Positions 26,242-35,117 of a stretch of DNA of 64,000 nucleotides are shown one piece after another. The translations under genes were made by a program, and so were the position numbers. The stretch lies in NCBI RefSeq assembly GCF_000633395.1, contig NZ_AYMU01000004.1, positions 62,001 to 126,000 of the forward strand, written 5' to 3'. The notes beneath the pieces are model-generated. The model saw only the letters and a list, made by a program, of their open reading frames with translations, was not told the origin of the DNA and did not search any database. Origin of the DNA: Pseudomonas sp. PH1b (GTDB lineage: Bacteria > Pseudomonadota > Gammaproteobacteria > Pseudomonadales > Pseudomonadaceae). Positions within the stretch are counted from its first letter, which is position 1, and the number at the start of each line of letters is the position of its first letter.

Positions 26242-26777
26242 TGGATGAGCTCGCGCACAAGCGCAATGCTGCCGCAGCGGTGAGGAACACGCTGTTCCTG
26301 GTGTTTCGCATCGGGGACGAGCGCTATGCACTGCAGGCGGTGGATGTGGTGGAGGTGCTGCCGCGCCTGCAGCTCAAGCCGATTGCCCACGCACCTGCCT
26401 GGGTCGCCGGGGTCTTTGCCTACCGTGGTGCGGTGGTGCCGGTCATCGACCTGAGCGAGCTGACCTTCGGCCGGCCGGCCCAACTGCGCACCAGTACCCG
26501 GCTGGTGCTGGTGCACTACCGTGGCGAGCCCGGGCAGCCTGCCCGAGTGCTCGGACTGCTGCTGGAGCAGGCCAACGACACCTTGCGTTGTGACCCAGCA
26601 GAGTTCCAGCCCTACGGCCTGGACAACCGCCAGGCGCCGTACCTGGGGCCGGTGCGCGAAGATGCCCAGGGGCTGCAGCAGTGGGTCCGGGTCGACGACC
26701 TGCTGGGCCCCGAAGTGCGCGAGCTGCTGTTCCCCGCAGTGCCCCTGGACCCGGCGTCGCTTGAGGAGCCTCGATGA
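26241..26777 (+). CDS. wspB: CheW-like coupling protein WspB
   Basis: This 178-residue CheW-domain protein couples the WspA receptor to the WspE kinase. It shows RIGDERYALQAVDVVEVLP and WVAGVFAYRGAVVPVIDLS, hallmarks of the CheW fold. It is one of two CheW proteins in the operon. Its start overlaps the wspA stop and its own end overlaps wspC (ATGA), so translation is coupled on both sides. Confidence 0.93.
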   Translation: MDELAHKRNAAAAVRNTLFLVFRIGDERYALQAVDVVEVLPRLQLKPIAHAPAWVAGVFAYRGAVVPVIDLSELTFGRPAQLRTSTRLVLVHYRGEPGQPARVLGLLLEQANDTLRCDPAEFQPYGLDNRQAPYLGPVREDAQGLQQWVRVDDLLGPEVRELLFPAVPLDPASLEEPR

Positions 26778-28045
26778 GTGACGAGCAACGGTTCTTCGAC
26801 TTTCTCAAGGAACGTATCGGCCTGGATGTCGCCTCCGTTGGGCCGGCGATCATCGAGCGCGCGGTGCGCCAGCGTTGCAACGCCCTGTATGCCCACAGCA
26901 GCGATGAGTACTGGCAGAAGCTGCAAGGCTCGCGAGATGAGCAGCAGGCCCTGATCGAGGCGGTGATCGTTCCGGAAACCTGGTTCTTCCGCTACCCGGA
27001 ATCCTTCGCCACCCTGGTCAAGCTGGCCAAGGCGCGCCTGGCCCAGATCAAGGGCATGCGCGCCTTGCGCCTGTTGAGCCTGCCCTGTTCCACCGGCGAG
27101 GAACCCTATTCGATTGCCATGGCCCTGCTGGACGGCGGGCTGGCGCCGCACCAGTTCAAGGTCGATGGCCTGGACGTCAGCCCGCTGTCGGTGGAGCGGG
27201 CCAGGGCGGCGGTCTATGGCAAGAACTCCTTTCGCGGCCAGGACACCGAGTTCCGTGAGCGCCACTTCGTGGCCGAGGGCGACCGCTATCGCTTGAGCGA
27301 GCGGGTTCGCGAACAGGTGCGATTGCAAGTGGGCAATGTCCTGGATCCGGGCTTGCTGGCGGCTGAGCCGGCCTTCGATTTTGTCTTCTGTCGCAACCTG
27401 CTGATCTATTTCGACCAGGCGACCCAGCGCCAGGTGTTCGAGGTGCTCAAGCGCCTGACCCATGAGGAGGGGGTGCTGTTCATCGGCCCTGCCGAGGGCA
27501 GCCTGCTCGGGCGCCTGGGCATGCGCTCCATCGGCATCCCGCAGTCCTTCGCTTTCAGCCGGCACAGCGAGCCCGAGCCTGTCCCGGCGCCGGTCAGCTT
27601 GCCCCTGCCGTTGCCGCTACCGCCGCGTCACGCGGTGCCTCCTGCACCGCGTCAACGGCCCTTTACCGCCCGAGTGGCGCCGCTGCCGGTGGCCGCAAGC
27701 CCGCCGCCGGTCAGCGATGCGGCCAGCCTTTTGGCCAGCATTGCCACCCTGGCCAACGAGGGCAAGAGCGCCGAGGCTCGCCTGGCCTGTGAGCGCTACC
27801 TGCAGCACCATGAACCGGTGGCCCAGGTGTTCTACTGGCTGGGCCTGCTCAGTGATGTGGCCGGCAATGCCATGGAGGCCCAGGGTTTCTACCGCAAGGC
27901 CTTGTACCTGGAGCCGCAGCATCCCGAAGCCCTGGTGCACCTGGCCACGCTGCTGGCGTCCCAGGGCGATGTCGCAGGTGCCCAACGATTGCAGGAGCGC
28001 GCCGCCCGCAGCAGCCGCTCTGCCGACAGTGAGTTGAAACGATGA
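26774..28045 (+). CDS. wspC: CheR-type methyltransferase with TPR tail, WspC
   Basis: WspC methylates glutamates of WspA with S-adenosylmethionine and so raises signalling. The 423-residue protein has the CheR N-terminal helical part, the SAM-binding LLSLPCSTGEEPYSIAM, the FDFVFCRNLLIYFD motif, a Pro/Ala-rich linker (about 265-315) and a C-terminal TPR region (about 320-415, YWLGLLSDVAGNAMEAQGFY). The TPR tail distinguishes WspC from plain CheR. It overlaps both neighbours by four bases. Confidence 0.95.
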   Translation: MSDEQRFFDFLKERIGLDVASVGPAIIERAVRQRCNALYAHSSDEYWQKLQGSRDEQQALIEAVIVPETWFFRYPESFATLVKLAKARLAQIKGMRALRLLSLPCSTGEEPYSIAMALLDGGLAPHQFKVDGLDVSPLSVERARAAVYGKNSFRGQDTEFRERHFVAEGDRYRLSERVREQVRLQVGNVLDPGLLAAEPAFDFVFCRNLLIYFDQATQRQVFEVLKRLTHEEGVLFIGPAEGSLLGRLGMRSIGIPQSFAFSRHSEPEPVPAPVSLPLPLPLPPRHAVPPAPRQRPFTARVAPLPVAASPPPVSDAASLLASIATLANEGKSAEARLACERYLQHHEPVAQVFYWLGLLSDVAGNAMEAQGFYRKALYLEPQHPEALVHLATLLASQGDVAGAQRLQERAARSSRSADSELKR

Positions 28046-28728
28046 GCCAATCCTACTCATTGGACGTGACCCATGAAGAGGCGCACGCCATCGATGATTG
28101 CTGGAACCGCATCGGCATCCACGGCGACAAGTCCTGCCCGCTGCTGGTCGAGCACATCCATTGCCGCAACTGCGCGGTGTATTCCGCCGCCGCCACGCGC
28201 CTGCTGGACCGCTACTCCTTGCGCCAGGAGGACCGCGAACATTCGGTAGTGCTCAAAGCCGATAGCGATGTGGTCGCCCGTTCGCTGCTGATGTTCCGTC
28301 TCGGCGAGGAATGGCTGGGCCTGGCGACCCGCTGCCTGCTGGAAGTGGCGCCGTTGCAGGCGATTCATTCCTTGCCCCACCAGCGTTCGCGGGCGCTGCT
28401 GGGGGTGGCCAATGTGCGTGGGGCACTGGTGGCCTGCCTGTCCTTGACCGAACTGCTGGGGCTCGACGGCACGCCGGCGGTCGCGCCGTCGGGGCGGATC
28501 ATGCCGCGGATTCTGATCATCGGTGCCGAGGGCGGCCCAGTGGTGCTGCCAGTTGATGAAGTGCACGGCATTCACGCCATCGACGAACGAATTCTCAATG
28601 GTGCCTCGGCGTCTGGCGAGCAGGCCAATGCCAAGTACACCCGTGGCGTGCTGCAATGGCAGGGACGCAGCCTGCGTTTGCTGGACGAGGAGCAATTGCT
28701 CTCGGCCGTGGCCCGGAGCCTGACATGA
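28042..28728 (+). CDS. wspD: CheW-like coupling protein WspD
   Basis: This 228-residue protein has a ~70-residue N-terminal extension carrying HIHCRNC, followed by a CheW domain (FRLGEEWLGLATRCLLEV, GVANVRGALVACLSL). The Cys-rich extension is absent from WspB, so the two couplers are not interchangeable by sequence. Overlaps with wspC and wspE are ATGA junctions. Confidence 0.93.
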   Translation: MSQSYSLDVTHEEAHAIDDCWNRIGIHGDKSCPLLVEHIHCRNCAVYSAAATRLLDRYSLRQEDREHSVVLKADSDVVARSLLMFRLGEEWLGLATRCLLEVAPLQAIHSLPHQRSRALLGVANVRGALVACLSLTELLGLDGTPAVAPSGRIMPRILIIGAEGGPVVLPVDEVHGIHAIDERILNGASASGEQANAKYTRGVLQWQGRSLRLLDEEQLLSAVARSLT

Positions 28729-31025
28729 CCCCCGATCAAATGCGCGACGCCTCATTGCTGGAGCTGTTCAGCCTGGAAGCCGAGGCCCAGACCCAGGTGC
28801 TCAGCGCCGGACTGCTGGCCCTGGAGCGCAACCCGACCCAGGCCGACCAGTTGGAAGCCTGCATGCGGGCGGCTCACTCGCTCAAGGGCGCGGCACGGAT
28901 TGTCGGGGTCGACGCCGGGGTCAGCGTTGCCCACGTGATGGAAGACTGCCTGGTCAGCGCCCAGGAAGGGCGGCTGTACCTGCGCCCCGAGCATATCGAC
29001 GCCTTGCTGCAGGGCACCGACCTGCTGATGCGCATCGCCACCCCGGGCGGCGCCGAGATCGTGGCGCTGGACGTCCAGGCCTACGTGGTGCTGATGGAGC
29101 GCTTGTTGGCGCAAGGCCCGGCAGGGGCCGGTACGCCGCTGCCGTTGCCCGAGCCAGAAGCGCCGCTCCTGCCCCCGGAACCCCAGGGCGAAGCCGACGC
29201 CCTGCCGCTGGCGCTCGAGCCGTCCCTGGAATTCACGCCGGGCACAGCACGCCCCGGCAAGCGCATGACCGAGGGCGGCGAGCGCGTGCTGCGGGTCACT
29301 GCCGAGCGCCTCAACAGCCTGCTGGACCTGTCGAGCAAGTCCCTGGTGGAAACCCAGCGGCTCAAGCCCTATCTGACGGCCCTGCAGCGCCTCAAGCGGA
29401 TTCAGAGCAACAGCCTCGCGGCCCTGGAAAACCTCAACCTGCACCTCAAGGAGCACGCCCTGAGCCTCGAAGCCCAGGAGGCCCTGGGCGATGCGCGCCG
29501 GCTGCTGGCCGAATCCCAGCAACTGCTGGGGGAGAAAACCGCCGAGCTCGATGAGTTCGGCTGGCAGGCCAGCCAGCGCGCCCAGGTGCTCTATGACACC
29601 GCACTGGCCTGTCGCATGCGGCCCTTTGCCGATGTGCTCAGTGGCCAGGTGCGCATGGTCCGCGACCTGGGCCGCAGCCTGGGCAAGCAGGTGCGCCTGG
29701 AGATCGAGGGTGAAAAGACCCAGGTCGACCGCGATGTGCTGGAGAAGCTCGAAGCGCCGCTGACCCACCTGCTGCGCAACGCTGTGGATCACGGCATCGA
29801 GTTGCCCGAGCAGCGCCTGCTGGCGGGCAAGGCCGCGGAAGGGGTGATCCGCCTGCGGGCCTCCCACCAGGCCGGCCTGCTGGTGCTGGAGCTCAGCGAT
29901 GACGGCAACGGCGTGGATCTGGAGCGCCTGCGTCAGAGCATTGTCGAGCGCCAGTTGTCACCCGCGCAGACAGCGGCCCAGCTCAGCGAGGAAGAACTGC
30001 TGACGTTCCTTTTCCTGCCCGGCTTCAGCCTGCGGGACAAGGTCACCGAGGTCTCTGGCCGGGGCGTCGGCCTCGACGCGGTGCAGCACATGGTGCGGCA
30101 ACTGCGCGGCTCGGTGGTGCTGGAGCAGGCCACTGGCCGGGGCAGCCGTTTCCACCTGGAGGTGCCGCTGACCCTGTCGGTGGTGCGCAGCCTGGTGGTG
30201 ACCGTCGGTGACGAGGCCTACGCCTTTCCGTTGGCCCATATCGAGCGCATGTGCGACCTGGAACCCGAGGACATCGTGCAGGTGGAAGGGCGCCAGCACT
30301 TCTGGCACGAAGGCCGGCATGTCGGCCTGGTGGCGGCCAGCCAGCTGTTGCAGCGGCCGGCGACCCAGGACAGCGCGCCAACCCTGAAGGTGGTGGTGAT
30401 TCGCGAGCGCGACGCGGTGTACGGGATTGCCGTGGAGCGCTTCATCGGCGAGCGCACCCTGGTGGTGCTGCCCCTCGACGACCGCCTGGGCAAGATCCAG
30501 GATATTTCCGCAGGTGCCTTGCTCGATGACGGTTCGGTGGCGTTGATCGTCGATGTCGAGGACATGCTGCGCTCGGTGGACAAGCTGCTCAATACCGGTC
30601 GTCTCGAGCGCATCGCCCGGCACCATCAGCAGCATGCACAGGCGGTGCGCAAGCGTATTCTGGTAGTCGACGATTCGCTGACGGTGCGTGAACTGCAACG
30701 CAAGCTGCTGATCAACCGCGGGTATGACGTAGCCGTGGCGGTGGACGGCATGGACGGCTGGAATGCCCTGCGTTCGGAAAGCTTCGACCTGCTGATTACC
30801 GACATCGACATGCCGCGAATGGATGGAATTGAATTGGTCACACTCTTGCGTCGGGACAACCGCCTGCAGTCCTTGCCGGTGATGGTGGTGTCCTACAAGG
30901 ATCGTGAGGAGGATCGGCGCCGTGGACTGGATGCCGGCGCCGACTATTATCTAGCCAAAGCCAGTTTCCATGACGACGCCCTGCTGGATGCGGTGGTGGA
31001 ACTGATTGGAGGAGCGCGGGCATGA
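28725..31025 (+). CDS. wspE: Hybrid CheA-type histidine kinase WspE
   Basis: This 766-residue kinase phosphorylates WspR and WspF. Domains in order are Hpt (AAHSLKGAARIVG, phospho-acceptor H51), a variable Pro-rich linker (about 130-180), dimerisation helices, the HATPase (LLRNAVDHGIELPE, SDDGNGVDLERL, GRGVGLDAV), a CheW-like domain, and a C-terminal receiver with ILVVDDS and TDIDMPRMDG (D693). The start at 28725 is fixed by the ATGA overlap with wspD; the frame is open further upstream but lies inside wspD. The attached receiver is characteristic of WspE. Confidence 0.95.
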   Translation: MTPDQMRDASLLELFSLEAEAQTQVLSAGLLALERNPTQADQLEACMRAAHSLKGAARIVGVDAGVSVAHVMEDCLVSAQEGRLYLRPEHIDALLQGTDLLMRIATPGGAEIVALDVQAYVVLMERLLAQGPAGAGTPLPLPEPEAPLLPPEPQGEADALPLALEPSLEFTPGTARPGKRMTEGGERVLRVTAERLNSLLDLSSKSLVETQRLKPYLTALQRLKRIQSNSLAALENLNLHLKEHALSLEAQEALGDARRLLAESQQLLGEKTAELDEFGWQASQRAQVLYDTALACRMRPFADVLSGQVRMVRDLGRSLGKQVRLEIEGEKTQVDRDVLEKLEAPLTHLLRNAVDHGIELPEQRLLAGKAAEGVIRLRASHQAGLLVLELSDDGNGVDLERLRQSIVERQLSPAQTAAQLSEEELLTFLFLPGFSLRDKVTEVSGRGVGLDAVQHMVRQLRGSVVLEQATGRGSRFHLEVPLTLSVVRSLVVTVGDEAYAFPLAHIERMCDLEPEDIVQVEGRQHFWHEGRHVGLVAASQLLQRPATQDSAPTLKVVVIRERDAVYGIAVERFIGERTLVVLPLDDRLGKIQDISAGALLDDGSVALIVDVEDMLRSVDKLLNTGRLERIARHHQQHAQAVRKRILVVDDSLTVRELQRKLLINRGYDVAVAVDGMDGWNALRSESFDLLITDIDMPRMDGIELVTLLRRDNRLQSLPVMVVSYKDREEDRRRGLDAGADYYLAKASFHDDALLDAVVELIGGARA

Positions 31026-32032
31026 AGATAGCAATAGTCAACGACATGCCCATGGCGGTGGAGGCCTTGCGCCGGGCCCTGGCCTTCGATCCCAGCCATG
31101 AGGTGGTCTGGGTCGCGACCAATGGTGCGGAGGCGGTGAAGTATTGCGCCGAAATGACCCCCGACCTGATCCTCATGGATCTGATCATGCCGGTGATGGA
31201 CGGGGTCGAGGCGACGCGGCGCATCATGGCCGAGACGCCTTGCGCCATCGTGATTGTCACCGTCGACCGCCAGCAGAACGTGCACCGGGTCTTCGAGGCC
31301 ATGGGCCATGGCGCCTTGGACGTGGTCGATACCCCAGCCCTGGGAGCAGGCAATGCCCAGGAGGCGGCAGCGCCGCTGCTGCGCAAGATCCTCAACATTG
31401 GCTGGCTGATCGGCCAGCGTGGCAGCCGGGTGCGCGCGGCACCGGTGCCGCTGCGCAGTGGCGCGGCGCGCCAGAGCCTGGTGGCCATTGGCTCCTCTGC
31501 CGGTGGCCCGGCGGCCCTGGAAGTGCTGCTCAAGGGCTTGCCAAAGGACTTTCCCGCCGCCATCGTGCTGGTCCAGCATGTGGACCAGGTGTTTGCCGCG
31601 GGCATGGCCGAGTGGCTCAGCAGTGCCTCCGGCCTGCAGGTGCGTCTGGCCCGGGAAGGCGAGCCGCCACAAAGCGGCACGGTCTTGCTGGCCGGTACCA
31701 ACCATCACATCCGGCTGTTGAAGAACGGCACCCTGGCTTATACCGCCGAACCGGTGAACGAGATCTACCGCCCCTCCATCGATGTGTTTTTCGAGAGCGT
31801 CGCCACCTATTGGAATGGCGATGCGGTGGGGGTGCTGCTGACCGGGATGGGCCGTGATGGCGCCCAGGGCTTGAAGCTGATGCGGGATCAGGGTTATCTG
31901 ACCATCGCTCAGGATCAGCACAGCAGCGCGGTGTATGGCATGCCCAAGGCAGCCGCCGCCATCGGCGCTGCAAAAGAGATTCGCCCACTGGACAAGATCG
32001 CTCCACGTTTGCTGGAGATATTTGCCAAATGA
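31022..32032 (+). CDS. wspF: CheB-type methylesterase WspF
   Basis: WspF demethylates WspA and damps the pathway; loss of WspF is known to lock WspR active and give wrinkly colonies. The 336-residue protein has a receiver (VNDMP, phospho-acceptor D53 in LMDLIMPVMDG), a linker, and a CheB esterase domain with IGSSAGGPAAL (catalytic S159), QHVDQVF (H186) and LLTGMGRDGAQG. It is intact here, so no constitutive activation is expected from this gene. It overlaps wspE by four bases. Confidence 0.95.
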   Translation: MKIAIVNDMPMAVEALRRALAFDPSHEVVWVATNGAEAVKYCAEMTPDLILMDLIMPVMDGVEATRRIMAETPCAIVIVTVDRQQNVHRVFEAMGHGALDVVDTPALGAGNAQEAAAPLLRKILNIGWLIGQRGSRVRAAPVPLRSGAARQSLVAIGSSAGGPAALEVLLKGLPKDFPAAIVLVQHVDQVFAAGMAEWLSSASGLQVRLAREGEPPQSGTVLLAGTNHHIRLLKNGTLAYTAEPVNEIYRPSIDVFFESVATYWNGDAVGVLLTGMGRDGAQGLKLMRDQGYLTIAQDQHSSAVYGMPKAAAAIGAAKEIRPLDKIAPRLLEIFAK

Positions 32033-32080
32033 CTGATAAACGCAGCTGTCCTGGCCAGGTAGCAACTCAGGTGACAACCC

Positions 32081-33082
32081 ATGAATGATTTACAGCTCGA
32101 CGAATTCAAGACCGATGAAAACGCCGCCATGGTGTTGCTGGTAGATGACCAGGCCATGATCGGCGAGGCGGTTCGGCGTGGGTTGGCGAATGAAGAAAAC
32201 ATCGACTTCCACTTTTGCGCCGATCCGCACCAGGCCATTGCCCAGGCGATCCGCATCAAGCCCACGGTCATTCTCCAGGACCTGGTAATGCCCGGCCTGG
32301 ACGGCCTGACCCTGGTGCGCGAATACCGCAACCACCCGGCGACCCAGAACATCCCGATCATTGTCCTGTCGACCAAGGAAGACCCGCTGATCAAGAGTGC
32401 GGCCTTTGCCGCCGGGGCCAACGACTACCTGGTCAAGCTGCCGGACAACATCGAGCTGGTGGCGCGCATCCGCTATCACTCGCGTTCCTACATGACCCTG
32501 TTGCAGCGTGACGCGGCCTACCGCGCCCTGCGGGTCAGCCAGCAGCAGTTGCTGGACACCAACCTGGTGCTGCAGCGGCTGATGAACTCCGACGGCCTGA
32601 CCGGGCTGTCCAACCGCCGGCACTTCGACGAATACCTGGAGCTGGAATGGCGTCGGGCGATGCGTGAGCAGAGCCAGCTGTCGCTGTTGATGATCGACGT
32701 CGACTACTTCAAGACCTACAACGACACCTTTGGCCACCTGGAGGGCGACGAAGCCCTGCGCAAGGTGGCCACGGCGATTCGCGAGGCCAGCAGCCGGCCT
32801 TCCGACCTGCCGGCGCGCTACGGCGGCGAAGAGTTCGTGCTGGTGCTGCCCAACACCTCGCCGGGCGGGGCGCGACTGGTGGCGGAGAAGCTGCGCCAGA
32901 CCGTGGAGGCCCTGAAAATCCCCCATATCGCACCGGTGGAGGGCGCCAGTCTGACCATCAGCATCGGTCTTTCCACCATCACGCCGCAGCCCAACAGCCA
33001 TTGCCGACAGTTGATTTCGGCAGCGGACAAGGGGCTCTACCTGGCGAAGAACAATGGCCGCAATCAGGTCGGGATCGAGTAG
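32081..33082 (+). CDS. wspR: Diguanylate cyclase response regulator WspR
   Basis: WspR makes cyclic di-GMP when phosphorylated by WspE, promoting biofilm and exopolysaccharide. The 333-residue protein has an N-terminal receiver (LVDDQ, phospho-acceptor D67 in [11 protein letters not shown]), a stalk helix (about 135-165), and a GGDEF domain with the active GGEEF signature at 248-252 and an RxxD inhibitory site RPSD at 239-242. All key residues are present. It follows wspF after a 48-bp gap, the only non-overlapping junction in the operon. Confidence 0.96.
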   Translation: MNDLQLDEFKTDENAAMVLLVDDQAMIGEAVRRGLANEENIDFHFCADPHQAIAQAIRIKPTVILQDLVMPGLDGLTLVREYRNHPATQNIPIIVLSTKEDPLIKSAAFAAGANDYLVKLPDNIELVARIRYHSRSYMTLLQRDAAYRALRVSQQQLLDTNLVLQRLMNSDGLTGLSNRRHFDEYLELEWRRAMREQSQLSLLMIDVDYFKTYNDTFGHLEGDEALRKVATAIREASSRPSDLPARYGGEEFVLVLPNTSPGGARLVAEKLRQTVEALKIPHIAPVEGASLTISIGLSTITPQPNSHCRQLISAADKGLYLAKNNGRNQVGIE

Positions 33083-33100
33083 GCGGTTTCGGCCTGCGCT

Positions 33101-33619
33101 CTAGGCGTCAGCCATTTCCGTGGCCGGCGCCTGATCCGCTGGGACCTCCACCAGGGTGTCTCGGAACAGGTAGTAGCTGTGGCTCGCGGTGTGTCGGCAC
33201 CTGAGCCTTACCGCTTCGATGCGGTAGGTGGTGCAGGTGTCGAGTGTGTTGTCGATGAACCAGTTGTTCAGCAGGTTGCCGGGGGCGATCGGGTAGTCGC
33301 CAAAGCTGTAGTCCATGTAGCCACCCTTGTGGACGTGGACCCAGCGACAACTGAACCTGGCCTGCAGCCATTGGGTTCGCTCATCGACTTCATCCACCAG
33401 CATTCTTGTGCGGTAGTAGATCCACCACCACAAAAAGATCAGCCAGGGCACGACCAGGGCGCAGGCCAGCGCCGGTGAGACCAGCAGCCAGATTCCCATC
33501 AACGGTATACAGGCCAGCGCGCTGAAGAGCGCGGCGAAAAACGCCTGGACGCCTTTCTGGTTTCGGCGCTCCCTGCGCTGGATGCCTTCGATCTCGGCGT
33601 TGTTGAGTGTGCGTCCCAT
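33101..33619 (-). CDS. Hypothetical inner-membrane protein
   Basis: This 172-residue protein has a basic N-terminus (EGIQRRERRNQKG), two adjacent membrane helices (FFAALFSALACIPLMGIWLLV and LACALVVPWLIFLWWWIYY) and a soluble C-terminal domain of about 100 residues. I do not recognise a family. It converges on wspR with only 18 bp between the stop codons. Start 33619 is preferred to the longer frame because the upstream residues have no membrane-protein character. Confidence 0.6.
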   Translation of the reverse strand: MGRTLNNAEIEGIQRRERRNQKGVQAFFAALFSALACIPLMGIWLLVSPALACALVVPWLIFLWWWIYYRTRMLVDEVDERTQWLQARFSCRWVHVHKGGYMDYSFGDYPIAPGNLLNNWFIDNTLDTCTTYRIEAVRLRCRHTASHSYYLFRDTLVEVPADQAPATEMADA

Positions 33620-33864
33620 GAGCCTGCTGTTTGCGTGTCGTTTAGCGGGGGATTGTATCGCGCTGGCCGGCTTCCAGGGCGCCGTGAGTGCCCATCGCAA
33701 CCTTCGGGTATCGAAGGGGGCGGGCTTGCGCAGCAGGGCAGGCAGGTAACTGGGGGCAATAAATTTTAGGGGGCACCGGGATTTCCTGGGGCCTGTCGTT
33801 GAAATTAGATGGCCGATTGGCCTCTAAAGCCGCTAAGCGGGCTGCCGTGAATCGGTGATTCCGT

Positions 33865-33870
33865 TATAAT
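33865..33870 (+). promoter_or_regulatory. Candidate -10 box of the prfB promoter
   Basis: A consensus TATAAT lies 39 bp before the prfB ATG. The sequence 17 bp further upstream (CTGCCG, 33842-33847) is a poor -35. The rest of 33620-33909 shows nothing else. Confidence 0.45.
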
Positions 33871-33909
33871 CTCCGGCTTTCAAAAGTTCGCCAACGAGTG
33901 CCGCCCCCC

Positions 33910-35005
33910 ATGGAAATCAACCCGATCCTGAACACCATCAAGGACCTGTCCGAGCGCTCCGAAACTATTCGGGGGTATCTTTGACTACGATCAAAAGCAT
34001 GAGCGTCTGACCGAGGTCAATCGCGAGCTTGAAGATCCGAGTGTCTGGAACAAGCCTGAATACGCCCAGGAGCTGGGCCGCGAGCGCGCTGCGCTGGCCC
34101 AGATCGTCGAGACCCTGGACGAGTTGAACAGTGGTCTGGCCGATTGCCGCGACCTGCTGGACATGGCCGTCGAAGAAGAAGACGAAGGCGCAGTGGGCGA
34201 TGTCGTCGCCGAGCTGGCCCGTCTCGAGGAAAACCTCGCCAAGCTGGAATTCCGCCGCATGTTCAGCCATGAAATGGACCCGAACAACGCCTACCTGGAT
34301 ATCCAGGCCGGCTCCGGCGGCACCGAGGCCCAGGATTGGGCCAACATCCTGCTGCGCATGTACCTGCGCTGGGCCGACAAACGCGGTTTCGAAGCCACCA
34401 TCATGGAGCTGTCGGCCGGTGAAGTGGCCGGGATCAAGGGCGCTACTGTGCACATCAAGGGCGAATACGCCTTTGGCTGGCTGCGCACCGAGATCGGCGT
34501 GCACCGCCTGGTGCGCAAGAGCCCGTTCGACTCCGGCAACCGTCGTCACACCTCGTTTTCCGCGGTGTTCGTCTCGCCCGAGATCGACGACAAGGTGGAA
34601 ATCGAAATCAACCCGGCAGACCTGCGGATCGACACCTATCGTTCCTCCGGTGCCGGTGGTCAGCACGTAAACACCACCGACTCGGCCGTACGTATCACCC
34701 ACGTACCGACCAACACCGTGGTCAGCTGCCAGAACGAACGTTCCCAGCACGCCAACAAGGACACCGCCATGAAAATGCTGCGGGCCAAGTTGTACGAGCA
34801 GGAAATGCAGAAGCGCAACGCCGCTTCCCAGGCCCTTGAAGACACCAAGTCGGACATCGGCTGGGGTCATCAGATCCGCTCCTACGTGCTTGACGCGTCG
34901 CGGATCAAGGACCTGCGCACCAACATCGAACGCAGTGACTGCGACAAGGTGCTCGACGGCGACATCGACGAATACCTGGAAGCCAGCCTGAAATCGGGCT
35001 TGTAA
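33910..35005 (+). CDS. prfB: Peptide chain release factor 2, with programmed +1 frameshift
   Basis: RF2 terminates translation at UGA and UAA. Reading starts at ATG 33910, and codon 25 is an in-frame TGA (33982-33984). The sequence before it, GGGGGTATCTTTGAC, is the classical frameshift site: an SD-like GGGGG pairs with the ribosome, and CTT slips +1 so that reading resumes at GAC (33983). The product is 364 residues. It carries the tripeptide anticodon SPF (in RKSPFDSG) and the catalytic GGQ (in [11 protein letters not shown]). When RF2 is scarce, the frameshift wins and more RF2 is made. This is not a pseudogene. Confidence 0.97.
33971..33984 (+). promoter_or_regulatory. prfB frameshift signal
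   Basis: GGGGGTATCTTTGA combines an internal Shine-Dalgarno-like run, the slippery CTT codon and the in-frame UGA. It is the autoregulatory element of RF2 synthesis. Confidence 0.95.
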
Positions 35006-35042
35006 TACTGCAATACGGGATCGGCTGACACGGTGCGATCCC

Positions 35043-35064
35043 GTAGGAGCCGGCTTGCCGGCGA
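35043..35064 (+). repeat. REP element between prfB and lysS
   Basis: A single GTAGGAGCCGGCTTGCCGGC element lies in the 112-bp gap between two genes usually transcribed together. It may weaken readthrough or protect the prfB mRNA end. Confidence 0.8.
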
Positions 35065-35117
35065 TCTCCGGGCCGAAGGCCTGGGGGCAATGAACCTGTG
35101 ATGGAATTTCAAAAGAC

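Noticed and set aside
33910..33984. prfB as a pseudogene with a premature stop
   Set aside because: The stop is the known programmed frameshift site with all its signals.
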